The notes under the pieces are model-generated. The model did no database searches, had not been told where the DNA came from, and saw only the letters and a program-made list of their open reading frames with translations. This document shows positions 57,248 through 64,000 of a stretch of DNA of 64,000 nt, piece after piece. Origin of the DNA: Trichostrongylus colubriformis (taxonomy: Eukaryota; Nematoda; Chromadorea; Rhabditida; Trichostrongylidae); contig OZ022258.1 of assembly GCA_963978905.1 (NCBI GenBank), positions 39,478,591-39,542,590 of the forward strand, read 5' to 3'. Made by a program: the position numbers and the translations under genes. The stretch's first letter is position 1, and each line of letters opens with the position of its first letter.

Positions 57248-57425
57248 GGAGGGCTAGAAGAAGCTTGGCCGAATACCACCTGACTTCACTGCCTGGTCCA
57301 CAGTACCTTCAGCAGCTAGATCACTCCCCAGGTACCGGAATTCCTTGACCCTTTTCACCGTGAAGGTCCTCGATTACCTCTGTACCTTCTCCTGACAAGG
57401 GAGGTCTTTCAGGTCATGACGCGCT
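57245..57425 (-). mobile_element. RTE-like reverse transcriptase fragment, inverted
   Basis: The minus strand reads TFTVKRVKEFRYLGSDLAAE, then GTVDQAVKSGGIR, the thumb-region block of RTE reverse transcriptases (usually FRYLGS.L..DG). It joins the endonuclease part head to head at about 57245, so the copy was rearranged by inversion and lost its palm domain. Confidence 0.65.
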
Positions 57426-57429
57426 TTTG

Positions 57430-57900
57430 GGAAACGGTTTTTTCCATTATATGGGGGTACCTACATGAAACATATAACTAACTTCCATTTTTGCTGAGCG
57501 ACCCTACGAATGCCAAAAAAGGAGTGAAAAATTCTTTCCCAAAAAGGCGATTTTAACCCACATATTTTAACGCATACTCCTTGTAACCTTGACCATGTGC
57601 AGACCCAAAGGTGTTCTTCCATTTCACATCCAAAACAGTCAAATACGAAAAAAATAAGATCTTACCTCCACCATATACCAAAAGTGTGCAGCAGTTTCGC
57701 AACGGTTCCCCGATGTGGGTAAGGTGCAGCGTCGGATGGCCTTCTGGGTACGACGATGGGCTCTCAAACGGTGAAAAGGCGTGGGTTGGTGGTTCGGATC
57801 CCGGTCCTGACGGAGTTTTGCATTTGTTTTTGCCTTCACTTTTTCACCTTCAGATATGTCCGTTTATGCCAAATGACTATGATTTTCGCTGTCAGCATGC
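57430..57900 (+). repeat. Possible tRNA-derived SINE-like repeat, copy 2
   Basis: 57430-57600 parallels 41838-42030. 57735-57820 contains GGCCTTCTGGGTACGACGAT, then GGGCTCTCAAACGG and the B-box-like GGTGGTTCGGATCCCGGTCC, spaced like a tRNA-derived promoter. No reading frame of note; ORFs at 57611-57928 are incidental. Confidence 0.48.
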
Positions 57901-58422
57901 CAAAATGACTCTGTTTAAGAATTCTTAGTGAATTTGGTGATCTGACTTTTTTGGACACCTAAGGGCCCGTAGCGCTCGAAACTTGCGATTTCGCGCAAAG
58001 TGAGTGCCATATTCGTGTTCAGGGAGTTAAATTACCCTTGCGGACACATTTCTAGCCAGTTCCAAATTCTGACCCTAACTTCGAAAAAGATGGGTACATG
58101 GTGCCCTTTCTATTTGTAGAAGTAGGTAACTAACAAAATCGCTGAAAATCAGTGGAATATGCACAGCATGGATGCCTATCGTTATAACTTGACCAACCAA
58201 GCATGAAGCAAGAGAAATAGTCAGGATTTCTTGACACGTGATACCGTCGTCTCCTTCGTTGAACGTGCAGTCGAAGGTACTATTACCATTGCCCAGCTCA
58301 AACTTTCGAATTTGGATCAAATCTTCGATTGGGCTGAAAACTTACCCCTGGCGGTAGTTCGACCTCCTGAACACGAATATCAAATCCGTTTCACGCAAAA
58401 ACGCCTCGTTCGTGCGCTATGA
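57901..58422. other. Spacer inside the RTE inverted repeat
   Basis: No motif on either strand. It is enclosed by the two 629-bp arms, so it has presumably been carried with them or was there before the second arm inserted. Confidence 0.35.
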
Positions 58423-59051
58423 TCCTCCAGATGTTGTACCGGGTTTCCGTGCACCAAGGTAAACAGCTGTTCCGTCCGTCCAAGTGCGAGACATAGATTC
58501 CTTCCTCTTCGTTTCACAGAGTCCGATAATATCGTAGTTGATCCGTTTAGCTTCATTAATGAGTGCCGAAAGCTGAGCAACCGAACTGATGCTGCGACAA
58601 ATGTATGTGCAAACAATCAGATGGCTCGCTCTGGTCCTTTTCCTGTGGTAGCCTTCGGCCCTGAAATTTCTTCGCCTTTGGCTGTTTGCATATCCAGCGC
58701 TACCGGACTGGGCAGGGACAGCCTGCAGGAGACTAAGGCAATGGTTAGAAGTGGTTTGAGCAACTTGTGTCCCACAGGATAGCCTCGCCGGGGCGTTCCT
58801 GTCGCTCAAGGAAGCGGCCGTACTACCATGAGCATGGGCAATTTGGGTTCTTTGGTCGCGGAGGCCAGTATGGGGTTCCGGCCTAACCCTACCCAGTAGG
58901 GTATTCCAGCCTTCGCTACAAGCTCGCACACCACGGCAAGGTAGAACCCATGTGCGAGGACCGTGATTGTGTGAACAATAAATTGCACTTAGTTGATAAA
59001 GGCAAAAATCGGCACCTGAACACCACGAATCTGACTATGTTGCACAATCCT
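58423..59051 (-). mobile_element. Right arm of 629-bp inverted repeat (RTE-like 5' end)
   Basis: Minus-strand copy of the first 629 bases of the RTE-like element: leader MRACSEGWNTLLGRV at 58929, RSISSVAQLSALINEAKRIN, ending in RKPGTTSGG. It differs from the left arm by very few bases (for example CIW versus RTW in the coding part). Only the 5' end is present, unusual for elements that normally lose their 5' side. Confidence 0.85.
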
Positions 59052-60094
59052 ACTATATATATATACCAGTCGGATCGCCCAGCTGCCGCCGGGCGCTCCT
59101 CCTTCTTAGGAGGGCCCGGCTTCGCCGGGCTCTCTTAAAATTTCATTTTTTCGATGAATGCTGAATGCGTTTTACACACCTTTTACATAGGTCAGCGGTG
59201 GTTACTGATATGGATAGTTACAATGAGCACTTGGTGACAAAGATTTTAAGGTGGTATGTGGCAACCGTTTGGCGCACACTAAGCAGGATGGGAGGAGCGC
59301 ATACCTCCCGCACATACTTCACTCTATGCAATCGATAGGTAACGAAAGGCCTAGGATCCTCAAGAAGCAACTTCTCGCTGCTCTTTAAAGGCAGCAGTGA
59401 TAGTATCTTCCTGCATAAGACCGGATAAGGAAACGGAAGACTGTTCAAGGCGAAAGAATTGGGTTATGCATAAAGTTTCAGGTATGCCTGCTTTTCCGAA
59501 GCGCACATGGCCCGCTATGATTCCGTAAAAGATTCGATCAGATCTGAACATTAAGCCCCATGTGTCGATCGACATGGAAGCAAACCCATATACATTTGGC
59601 AGATCCGGTACTGCAATTTCAAACAGCGGGCACTGGAGGAGAGTAATAACTACTGACGCCCTGTATGTAAGATGTGAGTAGCAATGATAGAAAAATGAAA
59701 TCTGAAAGGGTCGGCGAAGCCGCCCCCTTAAGAAGAAGAAGCGGGGACGGCGGCTTGGCGATCCAACTGGTATCCATACGATGATGTTAACGCTCAGCAT
59801 GCGATAATGCTCAGCAATTTGATGGCAAGGATTATTGTATAACATTGTTGGATTCACACTTATCCGCATATCCATTGGTGCACTGTTGGATTCACACTTA
59901 TCCGCATATCCATTGGTGCACCCATTAGTCACAGAAATCAGAGAATGTACTCCCCCCTCCCCCTGTGAGGTGCACCATCCGTTTGGGCCCTCCAAGTACG
60001 ATAGCTTTCTGAGCCACACATGGCTTGAGAAAAAGATTGCAATCGTTTTGTTTTACAGAGTTCCCCATTTTGTGATCGGTTCAGTTTAGGAATG

Positions 60095-60215
60095 AGGTGA
60101 GGGTACAGAATAGGTGTTTATATAAGTAGGAGATGCTATCACTACGATAACATGGCCTTATAATGATACTACATTACCCATCGGTTTCTCCCGACCTAGA
60201 GCGGTTGTTTTGCTT
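60095..60215 (+). repeat. Direct repeat inside unit 3 (partner 62330-62460)
   Basis: GAGGGTACAGAATAGGTGTT, TATATAAGTAGGAG, CCATCGGTTTCTCCC and GGTTGTTTTGCT recur at 62330-62460, 2.2 kb away, enclosing the minisatellite. The shared TATATAAGTAG could act as a TATA box. Confidence 0.65.
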
Positions 60216-60589
60216 TTTATAATAAAGTGATATGTAGATTGTATCCTGATCATGAAGCGTAGCGTATCAGTATCAACAGCGCGCAACATTATTTGGACAC
60301 TAAACTATTTAGCGATGATACATCGGCAATTGATTTCAGAACACAATCAAATATGTTCATACAACGGCACTGTTCATCAGACGCTTTCACTGTAGCGGTC
60401 GTGGAGTAGTAGTCAGCGATGCACTGAATTTTACCCAATCCACTTCCTAACGGCTCTTACAGCGCTGAGCAGTCGTTATATTCATTCCGTCACCATTAGG
60501 GTCCCACTCCGGATTGATTCCAACAACTATGAATTTGGACACTCCACTTTCTGTTGAGAGAGGAAACAGATTAGGCGACATTGGCCTTT

Positions 60590-62270
60590 TGACGCTCCTC
60601 ATCGAATCTTATCAACCGTTCAAGCTGGATCACTCCTGACTAATGTCCCCGTCCCACTCGCAAAACACCTGTGAGTATGAACGCTACAGGATCAATGTGA
60701 AAAGCGAAACGGATTCGAAGACTCTAGCCTTTTTACTCTCCTTATCAAGTCTTATCAACCGTTATCAATGCGCGTCACCCACCATTAGTGTCCCCGTCCA
60801 ACCCCACACAATACCCGTGAGTGTGAACGCTCCAGGATCAATGCGAAACGGATTCGAAGGCTCCAGACTTTTTGCTCTCCTCATCGGATCTTATCAACCG
60901 TTATCAAGCTGGATCACTCCTGACTAATGTCCCCGTCTCACTCGCAAAACACCTGTGAGCTTGAACGCTATAGGATCAATGTGAAAAGCAAAAAAGATTC
61001 AAAGACTCTAGCCTTTTTACTCTCCTTATCAAGTCTTATCAACCGTTATCAATGCGCGTCACCCACCATTAGTGTCCCCGTCCAACCCCACACAATACCC
61101 GTGAGTGTGAACGCTCCAGGATCAATGCGAAACGGATTCGAAGGCTCCAGCCTTTTTGCTCTCCTCATCGGATCTTATCAACCGTTATCAAGCTGGATCA
61201 CTCCTGACTAATGTCCCCGTCTCACTCGCAAAACACGTGAGTTTGAACGCTACAGGATCAATGTGAAAAGCAAAACGGATTCGAAGACTCTAGCCTTTTT
61301 ACTCTCCTTATCAAGTCTTATCAACCGTTATCAATGCGCGTCACCCACCATTAGTGTCCCAGTCCAACCCCGCACAACACCTGTGAGTATGAACGCTCCA
61401 GGATCAATGCGAGACGGATTCGAAGGCTCCAGCCTTTTTACTCTCCTTATCGAATCTTATTAACCGTTAACAATGCGCTTCACCCACCATTAGTGTCCCC
61501 CCCCCGTCCAACCCCGCACAACACCTGTGAATATGAACGCTCCAGGATCAATGCGAAACGGATTCGAAGGATCCAGCCTTTTTGCTCTCCTCATCGAATC
61601 TTAACAACGTTATCAAGCTGAATCACTCCTGACTAATGTCCCCGTCCCACTCAAAAAACACCTGTGTGTATGAACGCTACAGGATCAATGCGAAAAGCGA
61701 AGCAGATTCGAAGACTCTAGCCTTTTTACTCTCCTTATCAAGTCTTATCAACCGTTATCAATGCGCGTCACCCACCATTAGTGTCCCCGTCCAACCACAC
61801 ACAACACCCGTGAGTATGAACGCTCCAGGATCAATGCGAAACGGATTCGAAGGCTCCAGCCTTTTTACTCTCCTTATCGAATCTTATCAACCGTTAACAA
61901 TGCGCGTCACCCACCATTCGTGTCCCCGTCCAACCCCGCACAACACCTGTGAGTATGAACGCTCCAGGATCAATGCGAAACGGATTCGAAGGATCCAGCC
62001 TTTTTGCTCTCCTCATCGAATCTTAACAACGTTATCAAGCTGGATCACTCCTGACTAATGTCCCCGTCCCACTCAAAAAACACCTATGTGTATGAACGCT
62101 ACAGGATCAATGCGAAAAGCGAAACGGATTCGAAGACTCTAGCCTTTTTACCCTCCTTATCGAATCTTATCAACGTTATCAATGCGCGTCACCCACCAAT
62201 AGTGTCCCCGTCCAACCCTGCACAACACCTGTGAGTATGAGCGCTCCGGGATCAATGCTCCTACAATTAA
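60590..62270 (+). repeat. Minisatellite of unit 3, 142/284-bp period
   Basis: Two half-unit types alternate, giving a 284-base higher-order period: ATGTCCCCGTCCCACTCGCA recurs at 60643, 60927, 61211 and, with changes, 61636 and 62058. Type A contains ACTCTAGCCTTTTTACTCTC, type B GGCTCCAG with TTTTTGCTCTCCTCATC. Homologous to the 147-base array in unit 2. A C-run lies at about 61497-61506. Confidence 0.88.
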
Positions 62271-62590
62271 ACATACCTGCATGTCATTCCAGTGTGCCGA
62301 CACCTACTGCGACGTCAGCGCACCGCAGAATGACGGCGAGGGTGCGAAATAGGTGCTTATATAAGTAGAAGGGCTATCACAATGATAAAATAGTCTTAAA
62401 ATGATACTCCAACACCCATCGTTTCTCCCTGTCTAAAACGGTTGCTTTGCTCTATCATTCCCTTATCACAATCATTCATTTGCGGACGGACAGACATGCT
62501 TACATACCGACAGACATACCGACCGACATACCGACCGACATACCGACGACATACCGACAAACAGACGCACAAAGTTACTGGTTTATATAA

Positions 62591-63313
62591 TAGAAGGATA
62601 TGAGTATAACTGGCTCATTCAATATGAAAGGCAGCGTTTTTGATTATCATGCTTTCAACCATTGAAAATCAGAATCTTCTGGGGTATAGACTCCTAAAAA
62701 CAGATTCTGTCGAAAATTAGACCACATAAAAGATGTTGGTTAAGTATAAACGAATTCAACCCATTCAATTTTGTTGTAAGCGCTCTTTGTTATTTCTAGG
62801 ACTGCAACATATCATTCTCATATCCCACGATTACTTGAGCGTCCAATACGGCGGAGTACTTGGAATGTAAAAAGAAACCATGGGCTTACGATAAACGGTA
62901 AAAGCGTAGTTCACGGTCATGGGTGTATTTATTGCTTTTCATGGGCCTTGGCTAACTTGCAGATGTCGTGAAGGTGATCTCTTCTATGAGTGTAATCATC
63001 GTGTGTTACGTACGCCAGCTACTTCTCATAAATGAGCATACCCTGAATCAATACGTCAGCGATGTGCATAGCTGTGAAAAATTCAGCATCAAGAACAGGC
63101 TGATGAATTTATTGCCAGGTTTTGGACACACTTTGCTAATTTTTTTTCAATGCTGCACTGCTTGCAGCATCTCAGATATCACAGGGTACATTGAGCTTTT
63201 GCACGATGGTTCAATTCGCTTTCACCATTATATGAAATTTCTTCAAATCTGACTAGCGAAGACTCGTTTCTCTTACTGCGTGTAGTTAAAACATACGTGA
63301 ATATTTGCTGAGC
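62591..63313. other. Intron or intergenic 3' of the astacin exons
   Basis: The minus strand was searched for the remaining astacin domain (the Met-turn SxMHY region) without success. The plus frame at 62968-63252 shows no family motif. Confidence 0.4.
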
Positions 63314-63319
63314 ACTCAC

Positions 63320-64000
63320 CCTGACAAATTGTGTGGCCACATCGATATAGTCATCACGATCATATCGGGAATGGGTGTGGTAAAGTCCAAGAGTGTGACC
63401 AATCTCGTGCGCAACGATGCCTACCGCCTCACAACCGCTTCCCAACGTAATTTTCTGCTCGTGGCCAATCCTTCCCACGTTGCTACTACAGCTACCATTA
63501 CTCGAGCTTCTGCTGAAATCGAAAGGCAATTTCAAGTCATCATGGGTCCGCTTTTGATACACAGTGTTGATAAAAGCGTAATCTGCATATGCACGACCAG
63601 AATAATCATTTCATCGATCAAATGACTGGAAATGGGCTCCTATCATATTAACGTCATTGACCTGTAATTATTTTTACCTCTTTGGTTTCAATAAATTTGA
63701 TGCAACTCTCCTTTTCCCACAGTGCTGCTGCTTTCCTGAAGGCACTTCGCGCCTTCCAATCTGCAATTTAGTAGCTACTATTACCTTATATGCACTCTAC
63801 TAATCATGAAAGCACTTACTGATGGAGGGATGAAAGTAGTAAGTCACCCCTTCACTCCATATTGTTGCTGGATACATTTTGTCTACGAACGCTTGACGTT
63901 TCCTACGTGGCTTTGGTTGATGAGTTGGAATTCATCTCAGCAAGCTCCTCCTCTGTATCTTTTTCGATCTCATCAATTTGTTCTCTATAATAACACTCCA
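63320..64000 (-). pseudogene. Astacin-family zinc metalloprotease, 5' part (partial, frameshifted)
   Basis: Exons on the minus strand: 64000(edge)-63820, 63760-63678, and about 63512-63320. Exon A holds the propeptide end with a furin-type RRKR (63897-63908) and the mature start MYPATIWSEGVTYYFHPSI. It joins in phase to exon B, NWKARSAFRKAAALWEKESC then IKFIETKE. Exon C has CSSNVGRIGHEQKITLGSGC and the zinc site HEIGHTLGLYHTHSRYDRDD: three zinc-binding His, catalytic Glu and the astacin RxDRD tail. Donors are GTAAGT (63819), GTAAAA (63677) and GTGAGT (63319). Oddities: the upstream propeptide frame (EIEKDTEEELAEMNSNSS) is out of frame with the RRKR frame, and the acceptor that joins B to C in phase is not evident. 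The Met-turn exon is not in the window. Either a pseudogene or a gene with an assembly indel. Nematode astacins are secreted and serve in moulting, hatching, digestion or tissue penetration. Confidence 0.75.

Larger units (their letters stand above)
59064..62590 (+). mobile_element. Composite INE-like element, unit 3
   Basis: Begins TACCAGTCGGATCGCCCAG after TATATATA. Fold-back 59064-59772 has inverted arms of about 85 bases (GGGCCCGGCTTCGCCGGGC hairpin within) around about 540 bases of other DNA. The body at 60290-60460 matches units 1 and 2 (ATACATCGGCAATTGAT, GCATCAGACGCTTT-like, TAGCGGTCGT). Then comes a long minisatellite 60590-62270, a direct repeat of the 60095-60215 segment at 62330-62460, an ACATACCGACCG microsatellite at 62490-62575 and an end TTTATATAATAGAAGGATAT. 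ORFs of 94 codons in the array are period artefacts. Confidence 0.6.

Noticed and set aside
60643..62058. Repeated 94-140-codon ORFs starting MSPSHS
   Set aside because: Tandem-repeat artefact: the 284-base period is not a multiple of three and there is no splice or start context.
62480..62580. Telomere or origin-like repeat (ACATACCGACCG words)
   Set aside because: Simple microsatellite at the end of the composite element; not the nematode telomere TTAGGC.

Overview
The window is nuclear DNA of a nematode, most likely a strongylid (hookworm-type) parasite. The evidence is short introns with GT..TTTCAG-type borders, an astacin metalloprotease with a furin-type propeptide site and nematode-like exon layout, and a heavy load of mariner, CR1-like and RTE-like elements. 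No bacterial features are present. The species call is inference from this content; no database was searched.

Genes are sparse and most are partial or decayed. The best one is a six-exon plus-strand gene (4943-7958) for a secreted Gly/His/Tyr/Lys-rich protein of about 238 residues, whose six exons join in phase. The 5' half of an astacin gene runs off the right edge on the minus strand (63320-64000) and carries a frameshift. Exon-like pieces at 18380-20977 (+) resemble the middle of an alpha-2-macroglobulin/CD109/TEP protein and are split by three small transposons. Orphan exons lie at 9671-9886 (-), 22450-22761 (-) and 24392-24549 (-). A 54-codon ORF for a small secreted Cys-rich peptide is at 41635-41799 (-).

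The rest is dominated by mobile DNA. (1) Mariner-family elements: TIR-bounded copies with TA target duplications at 11876-13125, 27936-28834, 30683-31573, 36489-37818 and 40238-41135, and remnants at 1-391, 11490-11755, 33480-33863 and 43640-44720. (2) Non-LTR retrotransposons: a CR1-like element (about 502-4110, interrupted), a second CR1-like 5' part (49418-50340), and an RTE-like cluster at 55711-59051 whose two 629-bp ends form an inverted repeat. (3) Three families of short TTAA-flanked inverted-repeat elements, about 425, 425-460 and 525-540 bp. They nest in one another, and one sits at the 3' splice site of exon 2 of the His-rich gene. (4) An hAT-like MITE family (14435, 19195, 21484, 34880), one copy with an 8-bp duplication. 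(5) A TA-flanked 513-bp element at 21980-22492 that abuts a coding exon exactly at its stop codon. (6) Three copies of a large composite element (52210-53590, 53591-55695, 59064-62590): a fold-back beginning TACCAG, a shared body, a minisatellite of about 142-147 bp, a GACA/CA microsatellite and a TATATA end. This layout matches Helentron-associated INE (DINE-1-like) elements.

Layout left to right: retroelements (0-4 kb), His-rich gene (4.9-8 kb), quiet DNA and mariners (8-13 kb), MITE cluster with the macroglobulin-like exons (14-22.5 kb), orphan exons and GC-rich repeats (22.5-25 kb), quiet DNA with scattered mariners and MITEs (25-49 kb), tandem and composite repeats with the RTE cluster (49-62.6 kb), and astacin (63.3-64 kb).
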